This document shows, one piece after another, positions 40,867 through 51,166 of a DNA stretch of 64,000 nucleotides. The notes under the pieces were generated by a model. That model was not told where the DNA came from, searched no databases, and worked only from the letters and a program-made list of their open reading frames with translations. The DNA comes from Mycobacterium lepromatosis. GTDB lineage: Bacteria > Actinomycetota > Actinomycetes > Mycobacteriales > Mycobacteriaceae. The DNA lies in contig NZ_CP083405.1 of NCBI RefSeq assembly GCF_000975265.2, positions 2,046,001 to 2,110,000 on the forward strand, in the 5' to 3' direction. How positions within the stretch are numbered: position 1 is the first letter of the stretch; each line of letters opens with the position of its first letter. The position numbers were made by a program, and so were the translations under genes.

Positions 40867-42267
40867 TCATTCCACGGCCTTCGTCATCGACGGCACCGCT
40901 GTCGGATCTGCTTCTTCGGTCTTCTGGTCAACCTGATCCCTTTGGGCATGCTTGCCGAAGAATTCACTGGTGTCGATCGTGTTTCCGTCAACATCGGTGA
41001 CCGTAGCTGCCTCAACCACAGCTGCGACCGCCAGCCTGCGCCGCATATCAATAACCAAGGACGATAACTGGCTGTTTTCCCGCAAGAAGCCAAATAGCTG
41101 CTGTGCATCGACGCCGTATTGCCGAGACGTGGCGAGCAAGCGTTCGTTCAGGTCATCCTGGCCCACCTGGATCTTCTGCTCTTCGGCCACTACATCCAAC
41201 AGCAATTGCCTCGTTACATCCTTCTCGGCGGTGCTACGCGTCTCAGCCTCAAACTCCTCGCGCGACGACCCACGCTCAGCGAGGACTTCGGCGAACTTGG
41301 TTTCGTCATGACCCACGCCGCTAAGCGCGGCGTGCAGGACACTATCAAACTGAGCTTGCACAATCCCTTCCGGCAATGGCACATCCACCCGCTCAAGCAA
41401 AGCGTTCACGGCCGCGTCACCAATTTTCTCCGCTTGCTGGGCGTGCTTAGCCTGACGGATCTGATCACCAAGATCGGCCCGCAGTTCCGTCATGGTGTCG
41501 AACTCGCTGGCCAGTTGCGCGAACTCGTCATCCGGCTCCGGCAGTTCACGTTCCTTGACCGACTTGACGGTGACGATGACCTCTGCGTCTCGCCCAGCGT
41601 GTTCGCCGGTCACTAACTGGGTGGTGAAGACTCGCGACTCGCCGACGGACAAACCGACGAGCGCATCGTCGAGACCTGCGATGAACCGGCCGGAGCCGAC
41701 TTCATGAGACAACCCCTCCGCGTCAACGTTCGGCACCTTCTCACCATTAATGGTGGTCGACAAATCAATCGAGACAAAGTCACCGAGTGCCACCGGCCGG
41801 TCCACACCGGTCAGGGTGCCGAACCTGGCACGCAACGACTGCAACTCTTCCTCAACATCGTCGGTGCTGACCTCGACTGGATCCACAACAACCGTCAGTG
41901 TGCTGAAATCCGGAAGTGCGATCTTGGGGCGTACCTCAACCTCGACGGTGAAAGCCAGATCCTGACCGTACTCCTTTCTAGTCACCTCTATTTCGGGCTG
42001 GCCGATCGGTTGGACCTCCGACTCCGCCAGCGCCTGCCCGTACCGGCTGGGCATAGCTTCGTTGACGACCTGATCTAGCAGTGTCTCCCGGCCAAAACGG
42101 GCCTCCAGCAACCTCGCGGGCACCTTCCCGGGCCGGAAACCGGGCAGCCGCACATGTCTGGCCAGCTCTTTGTAGGCCCGCTGAAAATCCGGCTCGAGCT
42201 CTGTAAAAGGCACTTCCACGTTGATACGCACTCGAGTAGGGTTCAACTGTTCGACACTGCTTTTCAC
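40867..42267 (-). CDS. tig: Trigger factor, ribosome-associated chaperone and peptidyl-prolyl isomerase (Rv2462c)
   Basis: Trigger factor meets nascent chains at the ribosome exit. The 466-residue product has the N-terminal ribosome-binding loop ([16 protein letters not shown] near residues 44-60; the signature is GFRxGKxP), the FKBP-like domain in the middle ([17 protein letters not shown] near 165) and the long C-terminal chaperone arms, ending in an acidic tail. The start is GTG 42267 (VKSSVEQL), preceded by GAGGAG at 7 bases' spacing. The open frame runs on upstream through the tRNA-Pro gene, but that extension is not protein. Confidence 0.96.
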   Translation of the reverse strand: MKSSVEQLNPTRVRINVEVPFTELEPDFQRAYKELARHVRLPGFRPGKVPARLLEARFGRETLLDQVVNEAMPSRYGQALAESEVQPIGQPEIEVTRKEYGQDLAFTVEVEVRPKIALPDFSTLTVVVDPVEVSTDDVEEELQSLRARFGTLTGVDRPVALGDFVSIDLSTTINGEKVPNVDAEGLSHEVGSGRFIAGLDDALVGLSVGESRVFTTQLVTGEHAGRDAEVIVTVKSVKERELPEPDDEFAQLASEFDTMTELRADLGDQIRQAKHAQQAEKIGDAAVNALLERVDVPLPEGIVQAQFDSVLHAALSGVGHDETKFAEVLAERGSSREEFEAETRSTAEKDVTRQLLLDVVAEEQKIQVGQDDLNERLLATSRQYGVDAQQLFGFLRENSQLSSLVIDMRRRLAVAAVVEAATVTDVDGNTIDTSEFFGKHAQRDQVDQKTEEADPTAVPSMTKAVE

Positions 42268-42303
42268 GGGTATGCTCCTCAGTGGTCGTCCCTGGCGATT
42301 GGT

Positions 42304-42376
42304 CGGGGTGACAGGATTTGAACCTGCGGCCTTCCGCTCCCAAAGCGGATGCGCTACCAAGCTGCGCTACACCCCG
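42304..42376 (-). tRNA. tRNA-Pro (anticodon TGG)
   Basis: The minus strand folds into a 73-base cloverleaf. The acceptor arm pairs CGGGGTG with CACCCCG, the D arm is GCGC-AGCTTGGTA-GCGC, the anticodon arm is TCCGC-TTTGGGA-GCGGA with TGG in the loop, and the T arm is GCAGG-TTCAAAT-CCTGT. No CCA is encoded. It stands 36 bases ahead of tig on the same strand. Confidence 0.97.
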
Positions 42377-42511
42377 CGCTGACCATGCAATCTTAAGGCC
42401 CGACGGCAACGGCTTTTGCAACAACCTATTTGCGTCACGAAGCGGCCGCAGAACAACTTGGATTAGAATTTGATGTCTGCCAACACATAAAATCGCGTTC
42501 GACTGATGCAC

Positions 42512-42582
42512 GCGGGCGTAGCTCAATGGTAGAGCCCTAGTCCTCCAAACTAGCTACACGGGTTCGATTCCCGTCGCCCGCT
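42512..42582 (+). tRNA. tRNA-Gly (anticodon TCC)
   Basis: The plus strand folds as a 71-base cloverleaf with acceptor GCGGGCG pairing CGCCCGC. The short D arm is GCTC-AATGGTA-GAGC and the anticodon loop contains TCC (CCTAG-TCCTCCAA-ACTAG area). The T arm is ACGGG-TTCGATT-CCCGT and T is the discriminator base. It diverges from tRNA-Pro. Confidence 0.96.
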
Positions 42583-42639
42583 CAAGTTGACTGTTTTGCT
42601 CAACGGAAAGGCGCCATAAGCGATGTTATCAAAGGCTCA

Positions 42640-43600
42640 TGCGCGTCGGACTTCAGTCAGCGTACAAAATGCGTTCGAGCACAACTTTGCGCTGCATAAC
42701 CAAGTCGGCGCAGCGTAGAGGTGCGAGTCAACGGAGATCTCGTCGTCCACCTCTGCGCAGCTCCGCCGACACCGCCGGTACCCGACCGTGGCAGCAGGAG
42801 ACGCTATCCGTCGTACTCTCCGGCACCAAGCGTGCTACCAGCAACATGCGTGCAGCGAGCTGCCGTGCCGCACCGTGGTGGCAGCTAGGCCACCACTCAC
42901 GGCTACCACACGGTCCGCTTCGGTGTCCTCCTCGGCAAGGTGATTCGCCGGATCACCGGCCGTACAATAGATCACTATCTGCACACCGAGACTGCCGAAC
43001 CGCCAAGGATCAATATGGTGAACCACTCCAAAATCAGCATGGTGGTGTCCGACGTCCAGACATCCAACTAGCCCGTCATGCCGGCATAACATCCGAAAGC
43101 GGGGCTATCCGTCGCGATCGGGTTCGTGCCTTGTGTGCCCGACAACGAACTCGGCTCCAAAGCATCCGGCGCGGTGGCGAAAGATCGTAATGTCTCACCA
43201 CCAACGGACATGCATCGAAGTCGGGGTCGACAACTTTAACTACAACGCACTCGCCCAGGAGAATCTGTTCAGTCGCAGCCATACGGACCTCGTCCAGGTG
43301 TCCCAAGATGGCTTTTACACCGATCCGGTGCTCGGCCCGCTGGTCGCCGATCGCGTATTGGGATTTGGGCTACATGCTCAACCAGCGTAGCAGCAACGGA
43401 CCCAATCCGAGGATCTTCGACCACGGTGGCACATGCGGTTAATACACATAGCCAATCTGGAACATCGAATCGGCTAATGTGTATGTGATGAATCGCTTCG
43501 ACACCACCGAGGTCAACGCAGACCCCTCGCAAACTCGCCCTTAGTAACCAGGTCTATGCGGCACTTGAAGTCACCAACGACGAGCTCTCAGTAGTCTGAA
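42640..43600 (+). pseudogene. lipP: Esterase/beta-lactamase-fold protein LipP (Rv2463-like), decayed
   Basis: The start region in shifting frames reads VQNAFEHNFALHNQVGAALC and VNGDLVVDLCAGSADTAGTR, then WQQETLSVVLSGTK, in which the S-x-x-K motif of the family would appear as SGTK. Near 43330-43560 the tail reads GFGLGYMLNQRSSNGPNPR, IFDHGGTCG, SIHIANLEHRIG and YVYVMNRFDTTEVNADP, the H-G-G region and C-terminal strand of class C beta-lactamase-like esterases. Frameshifts, stops and a large central deletion make it dead. It follows tRNA-Gly as in the ancestor. Confidence 0.85.
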
Positions 43601-44493
43601 ATTGCCGGTGGCTGGGCCAACCCGGTCCCCCCTCGCGGATTCGGCGAAGTATGATCCTTGTCACTGGTCATTAACGTCTGGCACTGAAGGCACCGAAACA
43701 CATTGCGGTCCTCTAAGCACCACGGTACGGCCCCCCACACACACCCGGCAGAGTCCTCGCCGGCGCGCCGGTAAACGTACGTGCGGGACCGCTCTGGCCG
43801 ATAGGACAGCAGACCGCGGTCGTGCTCGGGTACACCACGAAGATCTTGCCACGGCCCAAACCCACTTTTCACCGGCGCAACCAGATAGGTCCACTCTGCA
43901 TCGAACGCTGTCTGGCTGATCTCCCCGGCCGGGCTGGAGTGGGTGGATGCGGTGGCGGAACAACAACTCGCTGCATTAGACATGCCCCACCCGGACCCCG
44001 GCGATATATGGTCTGGTCCATCAAGAGTGTGCGCTAATAAGCCTAAAGGACTTTGTGATCCGAGCCCATGCCCACCAGGGGTTGGCATCGCCACGTAGGG
44101 GATCGAGCCCAAGCCTCGCGACGACGTCTCCGACCTGGCCTTCGCCGAGCACCCGACACACTGTCGAGCCACGCAAGTCGGTGCTGTAGCCACCGCCGAA
44201 CATCCACATCCGCACCTGCCCGACCGGTTATAAACAGCGATACATCGCTAAAGCGGGCCCATTCGGTGTAAGGTGCCATAGAGGCCAAGATGCACATGCA
44301 CTATCGGGCCGTCGGCGTAGTGATGAAACAGATGCTTGCTCCAAAAGCTGGCCCTGCGCTAGCACCCGTCCGTCCGCCGTAGCCGCCGAACTAGCGAATC
44401 GTCGTTGTGAGCTGAACACTACGACGGGTGCACCGGCGAATCGATGCTGATGCAACCAGGCCAACCGGTGCTGGGGTACGCCTTCCGAGCACC
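43588..44493 (-). pseudogene. Formamidopyrimidine/endonuclease VIII-type DNA glycosylase (Rv2464c-like), decayed
   Basis: The minus strand reads QHRLAWLHQHRFAGAPVVVF at the N-terminal end near 44460. It then reads MYGTFTEWARFSDVSL-like text (APYTEWARFSDVSLF near 44260) and RMWMFGGGYSTDLRGSTVCR and VLGEGQVGDVVARLGLDPLR near 44110-44215. Later pieces are LFRHRIHPLQPGRG near 43960 and, in the zinc finger region, SRTYVYRRAGEDSAGCVWGA and RNVFRCLQCQT near 43690-43780. Frameshifts and stops abound. Nei-type glycosylases remove oxidised bases. It precedes rpiB as Rv2464c precedes Rv2465c. Confidence 0.87.
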
Positions 44494-44501
44494 GGTAAAC
44501 C

Positions 44502-44990
44502 TCAGGCCTGAGCGCCGGGCACCGGCGGCGCTTGGTGCGTACGTTCGAACTCGGCAAGGATGTCGATACGCCGTTGGTGACGCTGCACTTTCGACCACGG
44601 TGTGGTCACGAAAGTGTCGACAATAGTCAGCGCCTCACCTACGGTGTGCATGCGGCCGCCGATACCGATCAACTGCGCGTTGTTGTGTTCACGCGCTAGC
44701 CTCGCAGTCTCGACGTTCCACGCCAGCGCGCACCGCGCGCCGACGACCTTATTGGCCGCAATCTGCTCGCCGTTGCCCGATCCCCCAAGCACGATGCCGA
44801 GGCTACCCGGATCGGCCACCGTGCGCATCGCGGCAGTGATGCAAAACGCCGGATATTCATCGTCTACATCGTAACTAAAGGCGCCACAGTCGATCGGCTG
44901 GTGACCAGATTGTTTCAGATGCTCGATAATCTGCTCCTTGAGCTCGTAGCCGGCGTGGTCGGCCCCCAGGTAGACACGCATGCCCGACAT
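44502..44990 (-). CDS. rpiB: Ribose-5-phosphate isomerase B (Rv2465c)
   Basis: RpiB interconverts ribose 5-phosphate and ribulose 5-phosphate in the pentose phosphate pathway. The 162-residue protein begins MSGMRVYLGADHAGYELKEQ with the conserved D-H-A-G, and has GIVLGGSGNGEQIAANKV and GARCALAWNVETARLAREHN with the phosphate-binding Arg. I chose ATG 44990, giving the M. tuberculosis length; an open frame reaches 45095 upstream but overlaps towards Rv2466c and lacks similarity. Mycobacteria have only the B-type isomerase. Confidence 0.96.
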   Translation of the reverse strand: MSGMRVYLGADHAGYELKEQIIEHLKQSGHQPIDCGAFSYDVDDEYPAFCITAAMRTVADPGSLGIVLGGSGNGEQIAANKVVGARCALAWNVETARLAREHNNAQLIGIGGRMHTVGEALTIVDTFVTTPWSKVQRHQRRIDILAEFERTHQAPPVPGAQA

Positions 44991-45030
44991 TGTGCCCGAC
45001 GCGGTTACGACGCTCGCCAAGCCGCCTAGT

Positions 45031-45654
45031 CTAGGCGAATTGTGGCGGCTCGGTGCGGGTCCGTTTGAGCTCAAAAAAGTGTGGGTAAGCTGCAAAAGTC
45101 AGCGAAGCATCCCAGAGCTTGCCGGCCTCCTCACCGCGCGGGATTTTCGACAGCACCGGCCCGAAGAACGCCACACCGTTGACGTGGACGGTCGGCGTGC
45201 CGACATCGTCGCCGACCGCATCCATGCCGGCGTGGTGGCTCTCACGCAGCGCGTCATCGTAGGCGTTACTTTGAGCTGCCGCGGCCAGCTCCGCTGGCAG
45301 ACCGACGTCAGCAAGCGATCCCTTGATGACCTCGTCGAGGTTTTTGTTGTCCTCGTCGTGAATCCGGATGCCCATCGCGGTGTACAAGGGGTCCAGTACG
45401 CCGACACCATGAGCCTGCTCAGCAGCAATCACCACCCGCACCGGTCCCCATGCCTTCGTCATGTTTTCGCGATAGTTTTCCGGCAGATCTTCGCGGTTTT
45501 CGTTGAGTATAGCCAGACTCATCACGTGAAAGTGCACCTCGACATCGCGAACCTTCTCCACCTCGAGGATCCAGCGCGAAGTAATCCAACACCATGGGCA
45601 CAGCGGGTCGAACCATAAATCGGCTTGAGACTTGACAGACGCCTTCTCGGGCAT
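45031..45654 (-). CDS. Mycothiol-dependent DsbA-like nitroreductase/oxidoreductase (Rv2466c)
   Basis: The 207-residue protein has a thioredoxin fold with active site C19-P-W-C22 ([13 protein letters not shown]) and the cis-Pro loop GTPTVHVNG near residue 155. Published work on the M. tuberculosis enzyme shows reduction by mycothiol and activation of certain nitro-compounds, and places it under SigH control during oxidative stress. Whether SigH control remains here cannot be seen. ATG 45654 matches the family start. It is divergent from pepN, with 134 bases between. It links to mshB (58273-59199), which makes mycothiol precursor. Confidence 0.93.
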   Translation of the reverse strand: MPEKASVKSQADLWFDPLCPWCWITSRWILEVEKVRDVEVHFHVMSLAILNENREDLPENYRENMTKAWGPVRVVIAAEQAHGVGVLDPLYTAMGIRIHDEDNKNLDEVIKGSLADVGLPAELAAAAQSNAYDDALRESHHAGMDAVGDDVGTPTVHVNGVAFFGPVLSKIPRGEEAGKLWDASLTFAAYPHFFELKRTRTEPPQFA

Positions 45655-45788
45655 GACGTAGTTCTCTCCAGAAAGTTCAAGGACAATGGGAACACTCTTC
45701 AATACAACCGTAGTTGCCCGCGCAGCTGTTCCCACCCAGAAGTAACCGGTACCCGGCTCATGTGCCGACAGGCTTTAAGTTGGACTTC

Positions 45789-48368
45789 GTGGCCCTTCCA
45801 AACCTCACCCGGGACCAGGCTGTCGAACGCTCCGCCCTGATCACCGTCGACAGCTACCAAATCAACCTCGATCTCACCGACGGCGCCCCCAGCGACCGCA
45901 CGTTCCACTCCACCACCACGGTGGTGTTTGACGCACTAGCCGGCGCCGACACCGTGATTGACATTGCTGCCGATACCGTACACAGTGCCACACTTAACGG
46001 CCGCGAACTCGACGTTTCCGGATACGACGAATCGACCGGTATCCCGTTACCTGGACTGGCCGATCGCAACGTTGTCGTCGTCGACGCCGACTGCCGCTAC
46101 TCCAACACTGGCGAGGGCCTACATCGCTTCGTCGACCCCGTAGACGACGAGATCTACCTGTACTCACAATTCGAAACCGCTGACGCCAAGCGTATGTTCG
46201 CCTGCTTCGACCAACCGGACCTGAAGGCCACCTTCAAGGTGCAGGTGACCGCATCCCAGCACTGGAAGGTGATCTCCAATAGCGTGTGCATCAACATCAC
46301 CGAGGGGACACACACCTTCGCCACTACTCCGCGGATGAGCACCTATCTGGTGGCGTTGATCGCCGGACCATACGCCGCCTGGTACGCCAGTTACCAGGAC
46401 GAACACGGTGAAATCCCGCTGGGCATCTACTGCCGGGCCTCGCTGGCACAATTCATGGACGCCGAGCGATTATTCACACAGACCAAGCAGGGATTTAGCT
46501 TCTACCACAAGCACTTTGGCCTACCGTATGCGTTCGGCAAATACGATCAGCTCTTCGTTCCTGAGTTCAATGCCGGAGCAATGGAAAACGCCGGCGCAGT
46601 GACATTCCTCGAAGACTACGTCTTCCGCAGCAAAGTCACCCGAGCGTCCTATGAACGACGTGCTGAGACAATGTTACACGAAATGGCGCACATGTGGTTC
46701 GGCGACTTGGTCACCATGACCTGGTGGGACGACTTGTGGCTGAATGAATCGTTCGCGACCTTTGCATCGGTGCTGTGTCAAAGTGAAGCCACCGAGTTCA
46801 CCGAGGCTTGGACGACGTTCGCCACCGTGGAAAAGTCGTGGGCGTACCGCCAGGACCAACTGCCATCGACGCACCCGATCGCAGCCGACATCCCCGACCT
46901 GGCTGCAGTCGAGGTGAACTTTGACGGAATCACTTACGCTAAAGGCGCCTCCGTATTGAAGCAGCTCGTGGCTTACGTTGGGTTAGAGCAATTTCTGGCC
47001 GGGCTGCGCAACTACTTCCGCAACCACGCATTCGCCAATGCCACCTTTGACGATCTGCTTGCCGCGCTGGAAAACGCCTCCGGACGTGACTTGTCGCACT
47101 GGGGGCAGCAGTGGCTGAAAACCACTGGGATCAACATTCTACGGCCAGATTTCGACGTCGACGCCGACGGCAAATTCACCCGGTTCTCGGTGATGCAAAG
47201 CGGTGCCGCACCGGGTACGGGTGAGACCCGGGTGCACCGGCTAGCGGTCGGAATCTACGACGACTGCGGGGAAGCCGACAAACTGGTGCGGGTGCATCGG
47301 GAGGAACTCGACATCGAGGGTCCAGAAACGGCAGTACCTGCACTGGTTGGCGTTTCACAGGGCAAGTTGATTCTGGTCAATGATGACGACCTGACCTATT
47401 GCTCACTGAGGCTAGATGCCCAGTCGCTGCAAACCGCGCTGCAGAGCATCGCCGACATCGCCGAACCGCTGCCACGCACTCTGGTGTGGTCAGCGGCCTG
47501 GGAGATGACCCGCGAAGCCGAATTGCGTGCCCGCGACTTCGTGGCGCTGGTTTCAGGTGCCGTGCATGCCGAAACCGAGGTCGGGGTGGCACAGCGGCTG
47601 CTAATGCAGGCGCAAACGGCGCTGGGCTCATATGCCGATCCGGACTGGGCGCGTGATTACGGCTGGCCGCAGTTCGCTGACCGGATCTTGGAATTGGCGC
47701 GCGCTGCAGCGTCCGGATCGGATCACCAGCTTACCTTCATCAACACGCTGTGCTCATCGGTGCTGTCGCCCCGGCATGTGCAGACATTGGCTGCCCTGCT
47801 CGACGGTGACCCCACCGAGCTAGGATTGCCTGGTGTGCAGGTCGATACCGATCTGCGCTGGCGCATCGTGACCGCGCTCGCCACCGCCGGGGTTCTCGAT
47901 GCCGATGGGCCGCAGACACCGCGGATCGACGCTGAGATGCAACGTGACCCGACGGCCGCCGGCAAGCGTCACGGCGCTCAAGCCGCAGCAGCACGGCCAC
48001 AGTCCGACGTTAAGGATAAGGCGTTTACTACGGTGGTCGAGGATGACACCCTGGCTAACGCCGCAGGCCGGGCGATAATCGCGGGCATCGTCGCACCAGG
48101 ACAAGGTGAGCTACTCAAGCCGTTCACCGCGCGCTACTTCGCTGCGATACCCGGTGTCTGGACACGGCGATCTAGCGAAGTGGCGCAAACGGTGGTGATC
48201 GGCCTGTATCCTCACTGGGACATCAGCGACGCCGGGATCGCCGCTGCTGAAGAGTTCCTAGCAGCCCCGGAGTCCGGGGTACCACCGGCCTTGCGCCGAC
48301 TGGTGCTGGAGGGCCAGGCTACGGTGAAACGCGCACTACGAGCTCGCAAGTTCGACAGCGCTGACTAA
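45789..48368 (+). CDS. pepN: Aminopeptidase N (M1 metallopeptidase, Rv2467)
   Basis: A cytosolic zinc aminopeptidase completing peptide breakdown after the Clp protease. The 859-residue product has the substrate-binding GAMEN motif at about residues 263-267 and the zinc site HEMAH at 297-301 with the distal Glu in LWLNESFA near 320. The middle and C-terminal ERAP1-like domain follow. GTG 45789 (VALPNLTRDQAVERSALITV) gives a length near the 861 of M. tuberculosis; the open frame upstream of it overlaps the Rv2466c promoter region and is not conserved. The final residues run RRLVLEGQATVKRALRARKF. Confidence 0.96.
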   Translation: MALPNLTRDQAVERSALITVDSYQINLDLTDGAPSDRTFHSTTTVVFDALAGADTVIDIAADTVHSATLNGRELDVSGYDESTGIPLPGLADRNVVVVDADCRYSNTGEGLHRFVDPVDDEIYLYSQFETADAKRMFACFDQPDLKATFKVQVTASQHWKVISNSVCINITEGTHTFATTPRMSTYLVALIAGPYAAWYASYQDEHGEIPLGIYCRASLAQFMDAERLFTQTKQGFSFYHKHFGLPYAFGKYDQLFVPEFNAGAMENAGAVTFLEDYVFRSKVTRASYERRAETMLHEMAHMWFGDLVTMTWWDDLWLNESFATFASVLCQSEATEFTEAWTTFATVEKSWAYRQDQLPSTHPIAADIPDLAAVEVNFDGITYAKGASVLKQLVAYVGLEQFLAGLRNYFRNHAFANATFDDLLAALENASGRDLSHWGQQWLKTTGINILRPDFDVDADGKFTRFSVMQSGAAPGTGETRVHRLAVGIYDDCGEADKLVRVHREELDIEGPETAVPALVGVSQGKLILVNDDDLTYCSLRLDAQSLQTALQSIADIAEPLPRTLVWSAAWEMTREAELRARDFVALVSGAVHAETEVGVAQRLLMQAQTALGSYADPDWARDYGWPQFADRILELARAAASGSDHQLTFINTLCSSVLSPRHVQTLAALLDGDPTELGLPGVQVDTDLRWRIVTALATAGVLDADGPQTPRIDAEMQRDPTAAGKRHGAQAAAARPQSDVKDKAFTTVVEDDTLANAAGRAIIAGIVAPGQGELLKPFTARYFAAIPGVWTRRSSEVAQTVVIGLYPHWDISDAGIAAAEEFLAAPESGVPPALRRLVLEGQATVKRALRARKFDSAD

Positions 48369-49020
48369 AGCGTTGTTGTTGTGTGGTGGCCGGGGGTGTT
48401 GGTGTTTGTGGCAGGAATTGTTGGTCGGTTTCATAGGTGGCAGGTGAAGTAGTGTTCTGGTGTGCCATCGCTGGCCGATACGGTCGGGAGTTTGGTGGGC
48501 TAGCCTAGATCTTGTTGGCGCTGGGTGTTGGGGGCGCTTTCGGGTGCATGCTATGGCTGTGGGGTGTCTGTTTGTTCACCGGCCCTCGGCCAGCCGGTGT
48601 GCCCCCGGCTGTGTTGGTGCCGTGTTGGTTTCACAGTTCGTCGATGACCTCGCAGCCGGTGATGACGCGTACGGCGGTGCTCTAGCCTAGGGCAGTACTT
48701 GACTTTTTGTGGGGATCGACCGCGGAAGGAAGATAAAAGCCATCCACGGCGTGATCTGGTGACTTGTGCGCGTGGCGGGCTAACACATCACCAGAAAAGC
48801 GCAACTGATCCCCGGCCACCCGCCACACCAGACGCACCCCCAGCATCGCCAGCTTCGATGTCGCGGCCGGTGACCAACACCAACTACTCGGCGGCCCTTG
48901 CAAGCAGCCCACCTACGCCGCGACCAACCCTAAACCACCAACACAACCCACACCACCGATCCCCACCACATAACCCACCACACCCCTCAACCACACAAAA
49001 CCAAACCAGCAAGAAATAAC
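48369..49020. repeat. Low-complexity segment at a synteny break, candidate dispersed repeat
   Basis: The left part (48369-48470) is rich in GGTG/GTTG and the right part (48930-49015) in CCAC/CAAC on the same strand, so the two ends look like loose inverted images of each other. The middle has no convincing gene. The gene order switches from the Rv2467 neighbourhood to the Rv1178 neighbourhood across this segment. M. leprae carries families of dispersed repeats (RLEP, REPLEP, LEPREP, LEPRPT) of 0.5-2.4 kb that mark rearrangement points; membership cannot be judged without a search. Confidence 0.45.
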
Positions 49021-49965
49021 CACTAATAGCTAGCGCTGGGAATTCGTTAAAACTGGCGTTTGCATCGGTGAACAAAATGGCAGCCGATGCCATCTGGACG
49101 AGGCCATAGAAGATGTTGGCGATTACCCAGTTGTCAAAGACCACACGGACAACCTGCAACAAAAACCAGTGGATATTCATCGACATACGGTGTTGTGTGG
49201 GTAACAAACACCAGATACACAACACCAGCCAGCAAGAATCCAAGTACCGCATCAATGACAGTGAGAACGCAGCTCGCGTTGAGGACCTGTGTTTTTCGTC
49301 AGCAATCAACCGTATTGGAGATCGCCTCAACACTGGCCAGTTACGAACCTCTGTTAGCGAACTCACGCAACAAGGTCTAGATCGTCGCGCCCATCACCAA
49401 CCCGCTCCCCTGCTGCACCGGTACCGTTACGACCAGCTGATGCGAATAGTTATGTCGGTAATTCCCCCTACTATTTCGCAGATGACACTGACCACGATTG
49501 TCAAGGTGTCCATAAAGATGAACGCATAAGTAGCTACCCCCGAACGGCGTTCACATTTCACGCAGGCCGTGCAGGTGCGCGTAACAGATGAAAAGCAGTA
49601 CCGAACTGACGATGATGTCCAGGCTATAGGGACCCAACACAGAGATCGCAGGCACCACCGCAACCGTCCCTGCCGCTGAGTGTACCACCACTATGACCAC
49701 ATAGCCGATCGGCAGAGAGGCCGCTGCGATCTGCACCAGCAGGTAAAAGTGCCTCAAGCGCAAAATTGTTAGACAATTTCTTGGATCTCCAGTCCTCGGT
49801 TATTAGTGACTTGCCCAGGACGATACGCTCGGCTATATCACCAAACGACAGCAAGATGTGCAGCTTGCCAGCCGAAGATGTCACGACCATATTCCTCACC
49901 CAAGGTTGGGCATGACGAAACACCTCAGATGCATTCTGCCGTCTGCCCCCAGACTCTTTCAAAAC
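49021..49965 (-). pseudogene. Unidentified multi-helix membrane protein, decayed
   Basis: Hydrophobic stretches typical of transmembrane helices occur in different frames of the minus strand: SLPIGYVVIVVVHSAAGTV and YSLDIIVSSVLLFICYAHL (49570-49730), DTLTIVVSVICEIVGGITDI (49445-49510), VIDAVLGFLLAGVVYLVFV (49205-49262) and VFDNWVIANIFYGLVQMASA (49085-49145). Stops and frameshifts separate them. The pattern recalls the N-terminal membrane half of a sensor or cyclase, but no family signature is clear. It lies right beside the synteny break, so its ancestral neighbour is unknown. Confidence 0.55.
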
Positions 49966-50027
49966 AAAACGTCGAAAGCACTAAAGACAGATCGACAAGG
50001 CAAACATCACGGCGTTGCTCCGGTGAT

Positions 50028-51113
50028 CTAGCTGAGCCGCGCAACGGCGGCGGCGATCCGCTCATCACTGGCGGTCAGAGCCACCCTCACATGCTGACAA
50101 CCATCAGGACCGTAGAATTCGCCGAGCGCCACCAGGATTCCACGCTGGGCGAACCACGCAGCACTATCCCGACAAGATTCACCACGGCTGGCCCACAGGT
50201 ACAAGCCGGCCTCGGAATGGTCGACGGTAAAACCGGCTGATGCGACCGCGGGCAGCAAAACATCCCTTCGACGCGCGTAACGGTCTCGCTGCTCGCGGTC
50301 GTGAGCATCGTCCCCAAGGGCGGCAACCATGGCTGCCTGCACCGGCGTCGGCACCATCATCCCGGCGTGTTTACGCACCGCCAGTAACTCGGCAACCAAG
50401 TCCGGATCGCCGGCGACAAAACCCGCCCGATACCCGGCCAACGACGAGCTCTTTGACAGCGAGTGCACCGCCAGCAGCCCGGCATGGTTACCGTCACAGA
50501 CCAAAGGGTGCAGCACCGATAACGGCTCGGCGTCCCAACCGAAACCCAGGTAGCATTCGTCAGAAGTCACCACGACACCACGATTGCGCGCCCATTCCAC
50601 CACCTTGCGCAAGTGGTCCACGCCGAGTACTCGGCCGGTCGGGTTGCTCGGGGAGTTGAGGTAAAACAACGCCGGGGGCTGCGGGCCCAGCTGGGTCAAC
50701 GAGTCCGCACGCAGCACCTGTGCTCCAGCCAACCGGGCGCCGACACCATACGTCGGATACGCCAATTTCGGCACCACAACCACGTCGCTGGCGCGTAGAC
50801 CCAGCAAGGTCGGCAACCAGGCGATCAGTTCCTTGGTGCCGATCACAGGCAGCACGGCCGCCTCAGTGAGTCCGGTGATGCCGTAGCGGCGGTCCAAGGC
50901 GGCCACAGCCGCCTCACGCAGCCGCGCGGTGCCGGCCGTAGCGGGATATCCCGCTACGGAACTCGCGTCAGCAAGAGCCTCTTGGATCAGCGGTGCTACG
51001 GGATCGACCGGAGCGCCAACGGACAGGTCGACGATGCCGTCGGGATGAGTTTCGGCAACGGCTTTCGCGTCGGCCAAGGTATCCCAGGGAAACACCGGTA
51101 GGGTAGTCGACAC
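50028..51113 (-). CDS. dapC: N-succinyldiaminopimelate aminotransferase DapC (Rv1178)
   Basis: A class I aminotransferase of 361 residues assigned to the DAP/lysine pathway, which also supplies peptidoglycan. Signatures: VIGTKELIAWLPTLLGL, YLNSPSNPTGRV near residue 155 (the N-P-T-G loop), SDECYLGFGWD near 185 with the Asp that contacts PLP, and the PLP lysine in HSLSKSSSLAGYRAGF near 220. GTG 51113 (VSTTLPVFPWDTLADAK) gives the M. tuberculosis length. The open frame extends 19 codons upstream to overlap fdxC without similarity. It follows fdxC by 53 bases on the same strand. Confidence 0.94.
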   Translation of the reverse strand: MSTTLPVFPWDTLADAKAVAETHPDGIVDLSVGAPVDPVAPLIQEALADASSVAGYPATAGTARLREAAVAALDRRYGITGLTEAAVLPVIGTKELIAWLPTLLGLRASDVVVVPKLAYPTYGVGARLAGAQVLRADSLTQLGPQPPALFYLNSPSNPTGRVLGVDHLRKVVEWARNRGVVVTSDECYLGFGWDAEPLSVLHPLVCDGNHAGLLAVHSLSKSSSLAGYRAGFVAGDPDLVAELLAVRKHAGMMVPTPVQAAMVAALGDDAHDREQRDRYARRRDVLLPAVASAGFTVDHSEAGLYLWASRGESCRDSAAWFAQRGILVALGEFYGPDGCQHVRVALTASDERIAAAVARLS

Positions 51114-51166
51114 TCGCCCGCAGGAGGACGCACCGCTCCCTGCTAGCTCCTCCAGCGCCGCCCGGC

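Noticed and set aside
42268..42360. N-terminal extension of trigger factor up to 42360
   Set aside because: The extension reads through the tRNA-Pro gene; GTG 42267 has a proper ribosome binding site and gives the family length.
44991..45095. Longer rpiB start at 45095
   Set aside because: The extra 35 residues have no counterpart in the family; MSGMRVYLGADHAG at 44990 is the conserved start.
48700..48912. Minus-strand frame resembling the end of a transposase
   Set aside because: Only vague similarity, no catalytic residues and no inverted terminal repeats of an insertion sequence could be shown.
48930..49015. CCAC/CAAC-rich run considered as a CRISPR or tandem repeat array
   Set aside because: There are no equal-length repeats with unique spacers; it is low-complexity sequence only.
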